Source: a virus
Virus record (IMG/VR): IMGVR_UViG_3300042319_000564
Span: 1-64,000 of that record
Strand: one strand, 5' to 3'
Length of the DNA stretch: 64,000 nt
Translations under genes and position numbers: made by a program
The notes under the pieces: generated by a model
Databases searched by the model: none
Seen by the model: only the letters and a program-made list of their open reading frames with translations
What the model was told of the DNA's origin: nothing
Shown: piece by piece, positions 48,008 through 56,850 of the stretch
Numbering within the stretch: position 1 is the stretch's first letter
Layout: every line of letters starts with the position of its first letter

Positions 48008-49828
48008 TCATTGTCCTAACTTATATTGTTGATTGACCATTTCTTGGTGTAATCTATCACTACCCAATCCTCTTAACAATCTTACGTTATCAACATTGAC
48101 TTGATTTTTGTATATCTCTTTTGGTGCATAGAATGCTACATCAGGCATCATTACTGAATATGCTTGATATCCTGCAGGTTGTATTGCCATCTTATTAATA
48201 TCAACAGCTCCAGCCAATTCATTTGGCAATACATTTTTTTTCACTGTTTCTGTCTTTTGTTCTTGTGAATTTGTATTTTGTAATATAGTACGTTCTTCTA
48301 TTGCATCGTTTAATACAGAACGTGTACCCATTTTGATACCTTCATTTTGTGGTAATTCTATTTCAATACTAACTGAGTTTGGTACACGTGAAACAAGTAA
48401 TTCAAATCGTGCAGAGTCACTAGTTGTATTCATATTTTGTAAACCTGATATGTTTTCTATAGAAGGTTGAACGTAGCTATTATTAACCATAGCAAGTGAT
48501 GATGCTGATGAACTAGTATCACTATTAATTGTTTGTTGCGTTGCTGGTTTTAATAATTCAATAGTAAATGCAGTAACTGTTGTTGAATTTGATTCTGTTG
48601 TTTGTGTTGTATTGTTAGATTTTAATACTTCAACCTTACCTACAGTAGTTTGTGTAGAACCACTGAGTGGACCACTAGAACTTTGTGCTTGCATTGAACT
48701 AGTTGTTGTAGCACTAGTTGTAGTAGTTGTAGTGCTTTGACTAACTGCTGAGGCAGCAACTGCTTCTGCTTGTTCTTGTGCTTGCATTGCATCTTTGGAT
48801 GCAGCCGATTCTGCGGCTTGCACTACAGACTTTGCCTCGTTGCCAATTCTAGCCTGATTACTACTAATCATACTTAATACTGATCCTAGACTAGGTCCAG
48901 CTTTGTTATCACTTGCTGTTTTAGTTTCACTAGGCTTAGATTGTTGACCTCCTCCTTGGGGTTGACTACCGGGTGGAGGTGGACCATTTGGATTATTACC
49001 CGGTCCTGGGCCTGGTGGGGGTGGACTACCCGGTGGCGGTTCTGTTCCAGGAGGCGGGGGCGGTGCACCATCCGGCGGGGGTGGAGCATCTCCTGGAGGA
49101 ACTATTACAGGATTTAGTTTTGCAAGCGCATCATTATATCCTCTACAGCTAGGTGAGTACAATGGATTGTTAGTACACGGATCAACACTATACTTCAAAC
49201 TAAAATTAACCGCAGTTATTTCTGGTCCATATGGCCCTGTTAAGTTATTAGTATCTTTACCAATAAATCCGTATACAGCATTACCGAGATCAGGCACACC
49301 ATACGCACTTTTAAAATCTCTGCTAAGATTAAAGTTTCTCCAACCGTATGTATTGTATGTTAGATCCCAGTTATAACCTTCTAACACTTTTGAGTTTGTA
49401 TTGTTGTAGATATTTACATAGGCACTGAAAATGTCGGTCTGGCCATTGTCCCATCCATTACCGTTTTTCGCTTGAAATGTAAAGTTAAATCCGTTAACTT
49501 GTAGGCCTGTACCACTATTAGGCAATGCGTTTTTAATACTAACAATCTGGTATAAATCAGTTGCCTGATTAGAGAAGTTAATAACATTGGAACCTGAGCC
49601 CCAAGCAGCAACTCTAGGTAATCCACCACAATAACCTTGCCCACCCGGCTCCCAGCAGGTAAGCTGTTGACCAATAGTACCAGCATTTTGCCAGGTAGAG
49701 GTTATACCAGTAGCCTGATTAGTAAAGTTAGTCAGGTTACCGGTAGTAGATATATCTTGACTATTAGAATAACTTGCGGACAACAACGCCAAGGATAGCG
49801 CCAATGCCAATTTTCTTATAAGTATCAT
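48008..49828 (-). CDS. Secreted protein with Pro-rich linker
   Basis: 606 aa. Signal peptide MILIRKLALALSLALLSASY, then a folded N-terminal domain of about 200 aa (Trp/Gly/Asn-rich, C-x10-C pairs such as LTCWEPGGQGYC). A Pro/Gly-rich linker follows (PPPPDGAPPPPPGTEPPPGS), then a Ser/Thr/Gln-rich region and a C-terminal domain with S-V-S-I-E-I-E-L-P. This looks like an exported surface or envelope protein. It overlaps the next gene by 65 bases. Function unknown; it could modify the surface of the infected cell. Confidence 0.7.
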   Translation of the reverse strand: MILIRKLALALSLALLSASYSNSQDISTTGNLTNFTNQATGITSTWQNAGTIGQQLTCWEPGGQGYCGGLPRVAAWGSGSNVINFSNQATDLYQIVSIKNALPNSGTGLQVNGFNFTFQAKNGNGWDNGQTDIFSAYVNIYNNTNSKVLEGYNWDLTYNTYGWRNFNLSRDFKSAYGVPDLGNAVYGFIGKDTNNLTGPYGPEITAVNFSLKYSVDPCTNNPLYSPSCRGYNDALAKLNPVIVPPGDAPPPPDGAPPPPPGTEPPPGSPPPPGPGPGNNPNGPPPPGSQPQGGGQQSKPSETKTASDNKAGPSLGSVLSMISSNQARIGNEAKSVVQAAESAASKDAMQAQEQAEAVAASAVSQSTTTTTTSATTTSSMQAQSSSGPLSGSTQTTVGKVEVLKSNNTTQTTESNSTTVTAFTIELLKPATQQTINSDTSSSASSLAMVNNSYVQPSIENISGLQNMNTTSDSARFELLVSRVPNSVSIEIELPQNEGIKMGTRSVLNDAIEERTILQNTNSQEQKTETVKKNVLPNELAGAVDINKMAIQPAGYQAYSVMMPDVAFYAPKEIYKNQVNVDNVRLLRGLGSDRLHQEMVNQQYKLGQ

Positions 49829-51044
49829 CTATCTTTACCTCATCTACTTTTGGTAGTTTTTCTGGGTTTGCTTCCCAAGATGCTTTAGCTTGTTCACCAA
49901 TCTTACCGTCGTATGGACAAGGTGTTCCTGCTGCCAACATAGCTTCAAATACACGACGGTCTTGACACATCACAGCAACTGCGGCTACCTTCATACCCAT
50001 GTCGTATAGAGTTTTAGACAACTTTAATCTTTCACAATTCATGTCACGTACTGTTCCACCTGAACTTACACCAAATACTTGTGTCTGTACACTACCAGAA
50101 CTACCGGTGCTACATAAGTCAGCATTGCCACCACTTAACATAGAGGGTGCAACAGCAGTTGGTGGAGGTTGAATAACTCTTTGAGTTACTTCAGTTTTAT
50201 TAATATTAGTATTAGTTACCTCACCGGCTTGAATATTTGTACTTACATTAGTGTTTTGATTAATATTGTTATTAACAGCAGTACTAGCACTAGTTGAAGT
50301 ATTGATATTACGGTTAGTCATATCACCGGTATTGACATTGTTGTTTGTAGCAGTACTACTATTAACATTATTATTGTTGTTGACGGCAGTACTAGTATTA
50401 ACATTATTGTTGTTATATGTCATTGTACCAGTATTTTCATTCTTGTTTACGTTAGTATTGACACTAGTACTAGTATTAACATTATTATTGTTATACGTCA
50501 TTGTACCGGAATTAACATTAAAGTTAGTATTTGTATTTGTACTTGTACTTGTACTAGCATTGTTATTGTTATATGTCATTGTACCAGTATTAACATTGTT
50601 ATTGTTATTTGTAGCGGTACTAGTGCTTGTGCTAGCATTGTTATTGTTATATGTCATTGTTCCGGAATTAACATTATTGTTATTATATGTCATTGTTCCC
50701 GAATTGACATTATTATTGTTATTTGTAACAGTACCGCTTTGCACATTATTATTGGTGTTTACACTAGTACTATTGTTGTTATTAGTATTATTGCTAGTAC
50801 TATTGACTGCACTAGTGCTATTACTATTACTGTTACTAGTTGTATTACTGTTTGAAGTAACCGTACTAGTACTATTACTTGTACTGTTAGTGTCTACTAG
50901 ACTTTTAGAATCATACGTTCCCTGATTAATTAGGGTACTTGTACCTGTAGTTGTGCCACCAGCTGAACTTGAAGTTGTGGTGGTTTGAGCTTGAATAGTG
51001 ATTGCCATGCCCATGATGGCACATATAGCGAGAATCTTTTTCAT
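49764..51044 (-). CDS. Exported Asn/Thr-rich repeat protein
   Basis: 426 aa. Signal peptide MKKILAICAIMGMAITIQAQ. Residues about 30-270 are low complexity: Asn, Thr, Ser and Val, with a periodic N-V-N-S-G-T-M-T-Y-N-N-N-N unit repeated many times. A C-terminal domain of about 120 aa has four or more cysteines (LCSTGSS, NCERL, MCQDRR, TPCPYD) and ends in a membrane-like helix (KKIGIGAILGVVVRKLF). The repeats resemble amyloid- or beta-solenoid-forming tracts in appearance only. A partner of the 606-aa protein (overlapping genes). Confidence 0.65.
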   Translation of the reverse strand: MKKILAICAIMGMAITIQAQTTTTSSSAGGTTTGTSTLINQGTYDSKSLVDTNSTSNSTSTVTSNSNTTSNSNSNSTSAVNSTSNNTNNNNSTSVNTNNNVQSGTVTNNNNNVNSGTMTYNNNNVNSGTMTYNNNNASTSTSTATNNNNNVNTGTMTYNNNNASTSTSTNTNTNFNVNSGTMTYNNNNVNTSTSVNTNVNKNENTGTMTYNNNNVNTSTAVNNNNNVNSSTATNNNVNTGDMTNRNINTSTSASTAVNNNINQNTNVSTNIQAGEVTNTNINKTEVTQRVIQPPPTAVAPSMLSGGNADLCSTGSSGSVQTQVFGVSSGGTVRDMNCERLKLSKTLYDMGMKVAAVAVMCQDRRVFEAMLAAGTPCPYDGKIGEQAKASWEANPEKLPKVDEVKIDDTYKKIGIGAILGVVVRKLF

Positions 51045-51107
51045 TTTTATTATTGTCCTCTAGAATTAATATTTAGTTAGATTTTAGTTGAGAAATATCA
51101 AGCTTTA

Positions 51108-51443
51108 TTAAATTTTGATGAGTATGTCAGAGTTTGGAGTTAATGATGGCACGCCAGGCCAAACTGTTTTTAACTGAAATTTTAGAGTACTGTCACTTAT
51201 TCTTCTCAGTCCTAAGGCAGTTTCGCTTGACCAATCGTAAACCCAAAACCTTTGTCCAGATGGGATTTTTTGAAGTTTGCGTAATACTTTAGGTAATTGT
51301 TTTTTTATAATATAATCTACAGCGTGGGGAGATACCCCACGATCTTTGGCACGATCTATTGCATGTTGGTCTACTATGATTTCTAAATCATTAGTAATTA
51401 TAGTACCCATAGCCGCTTCTGTTATAACTTCATTAATACGCAT
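51108..51443 (-). CDS. Toxin/nuclease-like protein with capsid-targeting-like N-terminus
   Basis: 111 aa. The N-terminus M-R-I-N-E-V-I-T-E-A-A resembles the leader of T4 internal head proteins, with a possible cleavage after I-T-E. The body D-Q-H-A-I-D-R-A-K-D-R-G-V-S-P, then K-V-L-R-K-L-Q, then R-F-W-V-Y-D, then L-R-R-I-S-D-S-T-L-K-F-Q-L-K-T-V-W resembles small RelE/BrnT-like or DUF4258-like toxin folds (H-A-x-x-R early, basic residues, C-terminal strands). No antitoxin gene is evident. It would be a packaged effector injected with DNA; inference from two weak signals. CATAAATAG lies five bases upstream. Confidence 0.5.
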   Translation of the reverse strand: MRINEVITEAAMGTIITNDLEIIVDQHAIDRAKDRGVSPHAVDYIIKKQLPKVLRKLQKIPSGQRFWVYDWSSETALGLRRISDSTLKFQLKTVWPGVPSLTPNSDILIKI

Positions 51444-51446
51444 ATA

Positions 51447-51455
51447 CTATTTATG
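51447..51455 (-). promoter_or_regulatory. Late-type element, variant
   Basis: CATAAATAG, with the ATG at 51443 near +1; weaker match than others. Confidence 0.45.
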
Positions 51456-51460
51456 CAAAA

Positions 51461-51483
51461 AGGAAAGGCTCCTGAGAGCCTTT
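51461..51483 (-). terminator. Terminator of the tmRNA gene
   Basis: AAAGGCTC, short loop, GGAGCCTTT on the minus strand; the same stem family as the fibre-gene terminators. Confidence 0.75.
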
Positions 51484-51756
51484 ACTGAGTTTCTGTTACG
51501 AGGTATGTCTTACCCTAGGTAGCCTTTATCAAGCTGCCAATGCGAACTGTGAGTCGTTTGCGTTTACTTTTTTTGCTTCTACGACCGGGAAACCCCTGTC
51601 CTACGGCTTCTGCTTTGCCGAGCTGTCCACTATGTTACTCTTTGCCCAATCGATCCTGTGTCATCCCCACCTAAATATACATTATACACTTAGGTGGAGA
51701 TGGCCGGCACTGCCCCGGCGTCTTGAACTTATTTTACATCGTTTCATACAGCAATA
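51463..51756 (-). ncRNA. ssrA: Circularly permuted (two-piece) tmRNA gene
   Basis: Read on the minus strand, the order is acceptor piece, short loop, coding piece. Acceptor side: T-arm GCCGG/CCGGC (51719-51703) with a 7-base loop GGCAGTG, then CATCTCC-A-CC (51702-51693). Coding side: starts GGGGATG at 51668, whose seven bases pair with CATCTCC (one G-U). A loop of about 20 bases (TAAGTGT...) joins them, and the stem extends on both sides (CACCTAA/TTAGGTG), as expected for an uncut precursor. The tag frame is GCA AAC GAC TCA CAG TTC GCA TTG GCA GCT TGA TAA (51561-51526), giving ANDSQFALAA with a double stop; AND...ALAA is the known tag form. TTGGGC (51649-51644) can pair with GTTCAA (51728-51723) as helix P2. 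The T-loop departs from the TTC consensus. tmRNA frees stalled ribosomes and tags the peptide for ClpXP. Confidence 0.9.
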
Positions 51757-51759
51757 ACT

Positions 51760-54700
51760 TCAATTGTATTTAGTATTAAAATACTCTTGCAACCAAGGCC
51801 AATCATAACTTAAACGTAATTTATCTAACTCACCATTGACTGATTCATAGTATTCTACAGCATCTAATGCACCATTGATACTATATTGGGCAAAATCTCC
51901 TTCACCTACAGTTGACCATATCTTTAATCTATGTCTGCTTATAGTACTATCTTCTAATCGTAACTTAATAGCTTCACGGAAACTAGTACGCCAGGTACTA
52001 AACTCATCAGTATTGTATACTGCTATACCTGAATTAATATTTACGACCTCATGTTCATTATCTAGCGTAAAGTCTAATCCTTTACCCATATTAAGTAATG
52101 TAATATGTTTATTGTATGCAATCATAGCTTGGTGACCGTATTCTAATCCATTGACCGAGTTAGTTGCATGAAAAATATAATGTTTAGGTACTTGTAGTCT
52201 ATCAGGTTGCCATGACCAATCAAATTTATCATTAACACGTAACTTAGCAAATACGGTAAACATCCATGGTGTGTTACTTGATTCTGCAGCCGCATGATAG
52301 GCTGCTACACGACCGTCAACCCCATCAACTCTAACAACACGATTTTTTAGTCCTTTAGTCACTTTCAGTAAATGTTCGTAGTTCTCGTCAGCACCCGTTT
52401 CACCGTTACTTAGGAAGACTATATCCAGTGGCTTTGACTGTCCCATTTTTGTTGATTTAGTAATATATGGATAATCGTACAATTCTTTTTCAACATAATT
52501 ATTAGCTTCTTTTGGTACAACAATACGTGTGCCTCCCGTGTTAGTAATCAATATATTCTTTGACTCACTAGACCACATGCTAATAGGTTCATCATTGGTA
52601 TCCGGTGTAGTTACATTATCACTTGTAGTAAACACTGCATATGGGAAATCGTAAGAATGTTTTTTAAAGTTTAAATGTGTATCTTGTTCAGTTACAAAAT
52701 TAGGTGCGGGTAAACGTTTTACTTTTTGATGCTGATTAAAGTTAATCTTCTCTATGTTTTCTAACTTATCTAAATCTTCTACTAGCTCATGTAGTTTATT
52801 TACATTAATAAAAAATGTATCACCAAACTTCTGCCTATCACTAGGGAACACATGCAATTGATCTAATGAGAATGGATCACATATATAAGTAAAATCAAAG
52901 TTTGTATAATCACATATTGAACTGCAAACCCAAATATAATGATCTTTTTTAGTATCTAACTTATGTAGAATGTTTTTCAATGTGGTTAAATAATTATTTT
53001 CATATTTAATTTTGTGAACATTTAAACGTTTAGTTTTATTTTTAATTAATGATACCGTATCATTGATAGTAGTGTGATTACCGTAATCAATTAAATAAAC
53101 ATCATATAAACAATTACTAGCAATAGCACGTTTTGTTTTTAAAAAGTTTAAGTTACGTAAGTGTTCAATAATTTTTACATATTTTGTATCTTCAGCAAAG
53201 GTTTCTTTATTGACCATAAAGGTAGTACCCCAATGACTCCATTGTGTTCCAAACACATGTACCATTGACATTTGCCACGGGTTAGGATAATAATTAAATT
53301 CAAAATCAGTATAATCTAATTCACTGTTTAATATCCAACACAATTCAGTTGTAGATTTGTTGATACAGCGATTGATGGTCTCAACCCAACTATTTAAGTA
53401 ACGTGTTTTTTGTAGCGTTGGGAACTGTGTTTTAAGTTGTTCAAATCTAGTTAATGATTCTTTATTACCTTTGTCTACAAAAAATGCATCAACTGGTTTA
53501 AACAGTTTAGATAGATATTCTTCATCTAATTTTACATTTTCAACAAAGTTTATATCTCTGTAACCGTTATGCCACATTTTACTGTTAACTAGATATGTGT
53601 GTGTTGTTTCGCTATCAGGTGATCCAAACACATTGATATTGAATGCTTGTTCTTTAGTAGGATGCCAATCAAAATTAAATGTAGTATAATCAATATTTTT
53701 ACGCAAAGCCCAAAATATTTCATCTTTGTGTGCTTCTATCAATTTTTCTAAGGTGGTTTCAATATAATATTGTGGATATTGAATCTTATTATCAGATAAT
53801 AATACATTTTCTAATAACACAACATGGCCATCATTACCCGGTGTAATATATTTAGGTCCATCTTGTAAATGAATATCCTCTAATACTGTACCAAATTGAT
53901 AGATATAGGCAGGACTAGTAGCATCAGGATGCCAACTAAAGTCAAATTTTGTATCGTCAAATCCTGCAGGTATAATCCAATTTGTGTTGTCAGGTAATCG
54001 TTTAGATTTTAATACATCCAGATACTTAATTGGGGTATCAACTGTAGACCCGGGAGGTGTGTATATAGGACCATTTGTTTTTTGCCATTGTGTACCAAAT
54101 TGGTATATTAAAGGATCATCATTAATATCAGGATGCCAACTAAAATCAAACTCGCTAACATCTAATCTAGATGGCACACTCCAATATGTCATATCCGGTT
54201 TTAGTTTTGCTACAGGATAATCCATGTATTTGATATCGGTTGCGCCATTTGCAATATATTTAGGTCCACCTACTTTATCCCATGTACTTGAAAACTGATA
54301 GATATAGGCAGGTTCAGTTGAATCCGGATGCCAACTGTAATCAAATTCTTCTACGTTAACAGGTATATCCCAATTTGTTTTATCAGAAATACGTTTGGCT
54401 TTAAGTATATCCATATATTTTACGGGAGTATTTTCATTACAGCCCGGTGCTGTAAATATAGGACCGTCTGTCTTTTGCCATTGTGTGCCAAATTGATATA
54501 CAAAAGGATCATCGTTAATATCAGGATGCCAACTAAAATCAAACTCACTAGAATCTAGGCCGGCTGGAATAGACCAATGAGTCATATCTTGTTTAACTGT
54601 TGCAATAGGATAATCTAAATATTTTATTTCTGTAGCACCCTCTACAGTGAATTTAGGTCCACCTGTTTTACTCCAGGGACTAGGGAATTGATAGATATAG

Positions 54701-55905
54701 GGAGATTCAGTACTATCCGGGTGCCAACTAAAATCAAATAATTTTTGATCCACATTTCCAGGTATTAACCAATTGGTAAATCTCCAAGCTATAACTTCTG
54801 CTCTAATAACATCTATATATTTAATTTCTGTTGCACCGGGAACTACATATCTAGGTCCACCTGTTTTTTGATGTACCGTTCCAAATTGATATATGTAGGG
54901 AGGATCATTAGGATTAGGTTCCCAACTAAAATCAAAACTATTTTTTATAACATACGGAGGTATTTCCCAATTATCCATACACTGTTTACGTGTAGCACGT
55001 TCTTCCATGTACTTATATTCTGTTGCACCTTCAACAACATATTGAATAGAAATTTTATCTGCAGGGTTATTCCATTGATTCCCCCATGCATATATAAATG
55101 GAGGACTATAAGGGTCAGGTTGCCATGAATAGTCTATTCCATCACTATTTTCTAAATGAGTAAATCTAGCACTGTTGGGCAATAACTCTGCCTTCATTGA
55201 ATCATCGTTAATATATTTTCGTTTAGTAGCTCCTGGTACATGATACTCAACAGTTGGCATAATTTCACCAGGATATAGTGTATTACCAAATACATAGATG
55301 TATGCGGGTTCATTTGGATCTGGTCTCCAGCTAAAGTCAAATGTAGACTTATCTATAGATTTCCATATTTTCCACTTGTCCCATTCAGGTAATAATTCTA
55401 CATCATCGTACATGTATTTTACAGTAGTAGCACCTTCAACATGATATTCTACACAATGTTTAAGTTCTGTCGGGTAGAATTTGCAACCCCATTTATATAT
55501 GTAGGGAGGATCGTATGGATCGGGCTCCCAACTAAAATCAAATTTTAATTCATCTATTTTTTCTAATATTACCCAATTATCATTTTTAATGTTTTTTCTA
55601 TATATAGGTTCAACATCAGCACGATATATAATAGTATCAATATCTTGTTTTGGACATAACCATGTACCACTATCTTTATGACGGTTGCTTGGCCATACGT
55701 TATTATATTCGCTAGTCCAAACTTCGTCATCAGGTAAAAAATCAAAATCCCAATCCCAATCAAATTTAGTATAATCACAATATTCATTGATTATCCAAAA
55801 ATGTTCTGTAGTACATTGCTGTCTAGCGTCAGCTAAATCAATTGCATGTTTTTCTCGGGGGTGTGCGTTAGGTTTATTACCGTAATAAAATACATCTCTT
55901 ATCAT
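51760..55905 (-). CDS. Giant repeat protein with 14 FDFSW-type repeats
   Basis: 1381 aa. About 14 copies of a unit of roughly 60-75 residues occur along the protein, with the core F-D-F-S-W-x-P-D, then P-x-Y-I-Y-x-F-G-T. Between cores lie K-Y-M or K-Y-L-D and P-G-A-T-E segments. The units are regular in the first two thirds; the last four are divergent (F-E-F-N-Y-Y-P-N and F-D-F-T-Y). The C-terminal 250 residues (D-I-V-F-L-S-N-G-E-T-G, V-D-G-R-V-A-A-Y-H-A-A-A) look like a truncated glycosyltransferase-type fold. There is no signal peptide. It may be a carbohydrate-handling or adhesin protein. It heads the glycan cluster. The tmRNA promoter lies in its last codons. Confidence 0.7.
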   Translation of the reverse strand: MIRDVFYYGNKPNAHPREKHAIDLADARQQCTTEHFWIINEYCDYTKFDWDWDFDFLPDDEVWTSEYNNVWPSNRHKDSGTWLCPKQDIDTIIYRADVEPIYRKNIKNDNWVILEKIDELKFDFSWEPDPYDPPYIYKWGCKFYPTELKHCVEYHVEGATTVKYMYDDVELLPEWDKWKIWKSIDKSTFDFSWRPDPNEPAYIYVFGNTLYPGEIMPTVEYHVPGATKRKYINDDSMKAELLPNSARFTHLENSDGIDYSWQPDPYSPPFIYAWGNQWNNPADKISIQYVVEGATEYKYMEERATRKQCMDNWEIPPYVIKNSFDFSWEPNPNDPPYIYQFGTVHQKTGGPRYVVPGATEIKYIDVIRAEVIAWRFTNWLIPGNVDQKLFDFSWHPDSTESPYIYQFPSPWSKTGGPKFTVEGATEIKYLDYPIATVKQDMTHWSIPAGLDSSEFDFSWHPDINDDPFVYQFGTQWQKTDGPIFTAPGCNENTPVKYMDILKAKRISDKTNWDIPVNVEEFDYSWHPDSTEPAYIYQFSSTWDKVGGPKYIANGATDIKYMDYPVAKLKPDMTYWSVPSRLDVSEFDFSWHPDINDDPLIYQFGTQWQKTNGPIYTPPGSTVDTPIKYLDVLKSKRLPDNTNWIIPAGFDDTKFDFSWHPDATSPAYIYQFGTVLEDIHLQDGPKYITPGNDGHVVLLENVLLSDNKIQYPQYYIETTLEKLIEAHKDEIFWALRKNIDYTTFNFDWHPTKEQAFNINVFGSPDSETTHTYLVNSKMWHNGYRDINFVENVKLDEEYLSKLFKPVDAFFVDKGNKESLTRFEQLKTQFPTLQKTRYLNSWVETINRCINKSTTELCWILNSELDYTDFEFNYYPNPWQMSMVHVFGTQWSHWGTTFMVNKETFAEDTKYVKIIEHLRNLNFLKTKRAIASNCLYDVYLIDYGNHTTINDTVSLIKNKTKRLNVHKIKYENNYLTTLKNILHKLDTKKDHYIWVCSSICDYTNFDFTYICDPFSLDQLHVFPSDRQKFGDTFFINVNKLHELVEDLDKLENIEKINFNQHQKVKRLPAPNFVTEQDTHLNFKKHSYDFPYAVFTTSDNVTTPDTNDEPISMWSSESKNILITNTGGTRIVVPKEANNYVEKELYDYPYITKSTKMGQSKPLDIVFLSNGETGADENYEHLLKVTKGLKNRVVRVDGVDGRVAAYHAAAESSNTPWMFTVFAKLRVNDKFDWSWQPDRLQVPKHYIFHATNSVNGLEYGHQAMIAYNKHITLLNMGKGLDFTLDNEHEVVNINSGIAVYNTDEFSTWRTSFREAIKLRLEDSTISRHRLKIWSTVGEGDFAQYSINGALDAVEYYESVNGELDKLRLSYDWPWLQEYFNTKYN
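51763..51792 (-). promoter_or_regulatory. Sigma70-type promoter of the tmRNA gene
   Basis: TTGCAA at 51792-51787, 18-base spacer, TACAAT at 51768-51763; the transcript would start near 51756, fitting a short acceptor piece. Confidence 0.6.
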
Positions 55906-55932
55906 TTGATTATTTAATATCGTATAGTATTA

Positions 55933-56850
55933 TTAAATAATTCTTTTATGTTTCCACAAATCAATAGCCATGTCCAATCCGTCATTTAAATTAACTTTTG
56001 GACTCCATCCTAATAATCGTTCTGCTTTTGCATGGGTAGAATTTAATACATATATCTCACCATCACGTTTTGGTTTAGTATTCCAATTAACTAAACCTTT
56101 CCAGTTCAACTTACTTGCAATCATATTAACTAATTCTTCAATTGTAACTGCATTGTCGGGTCCACAACAAAAGAATTCTTTACGTGATTTATCTGGATTT
56201 GCTAGCACTGCTTCATATAAGTCTAGTAAGTCATCAATCCATAAAAAATTCCTATAGGGTTTTCCATACCCCAAATTAATTTCATTTGGATTACTTAACA
56301 TTTGTGTGATAATTTGCTCAACTACAAAGAAATCATTATCGTTTCTACCATATGTATTAGTCTGTCTTAATGCACAGAAAGGGAAGTTAAATGCCCTACC
56401 GGCATATTCTAAATAATGTTCACAAGCAAGTTTAGCTACAGCATACGGAGCATTGGGATGTTGTTTAGTTTCTTCAGTAAACACTGGTAATACAAACTCT
56501 TTACCATGTTCAATTAAATCACTTTCTGGTTGCCATCCATAGGTTTCCATAGTAGAACTAAATAAAAATAATTCTAGGTTCTTAAGTTTTCTTGCACATT
56601 CAATAAGATTAACTGTGCCTACATAATTAATCTCGCTAAAAGTAATTTGTTCGTAAAAACTCTTTTCAACTTCTGTTCTTGCTGCCAAGTGTATAATCAT
56701 GTCTGGATTAACTTCTTGCAAACGCTGGTCTACTTTTGCCAGCTCTAATAAATCACAACCCAAATCATATATTTCATATTTGTGTTGTAATCTTTTTTGT
56801 AGATATCCACCTATAAATCCACTAAGTCCCGTTACTAATACTTTTTTCAT
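55933..56850 (-). CDS. NAD-dependent sugar epimerase/dehydratase (SDR)
   Basis: 305 aa. G-L-S-G-F-I-G is the Rossmann motif; the catalytic area is S-S-T-M-E-T-Y-G and Y-A-V-A-K-L-A (Y-x3-K). Other features are L-R-Q-T-N-T-Y-G-R and F-L-W-I-D-D. It changes a nucleotide-sugar for glycan synthesis. It overlaps the 438-aa gene by 29 bases. It is a second, distinct SDR besides the one at 27.3-28.2 kb. Confidence 0.9.
   Translation of the reverse strand: MKKVLVTGLSGFIGGYLQKRLQHKYEIYDLGCDLLELAKVDQRLQEVNPDMIIHLAARTEVEKSFYEQITFSEINYVGTVNLIECARKLKNLELFLFSSTMETYGWQPESDLIEHGKEFVLPVFTEETKQHPNAPYAVAKLACEHYLEYAGRAFNFPFCALRQTNTYGRNDNDFFVVEQIITQMLSNPNEINLGYGKPYRNFLWIDDLLDLYEAVLANPDKSRKEFFCCGPDNAVTIEELVNMIASKLNWKGLVNWNTKPKRDGEIYVLNSTHAKAERLLGWSPKVNLNDGLDMAIDLWKHKRII

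Noticed and set aside
50300-50900. Regular repeats resembling a CRISPR array
   Set aside because: The repeats are in-frame coding units without unique spacers of even length; no cas genes.
50266-50925. 219-aa plus-strand frame full of Leu and Val
   Set aside because: It is the antisense of the Asn/Thr repeat tract; its membrane-like look comes from complementing AAY/ACN codons.
51690-51720. Possible ordinary tRNA gene
   Set aside because: Only a T-arm and acceptor strand exist; no anticodon or D-arm in the right order. It belongs to the permuted tmRNA.
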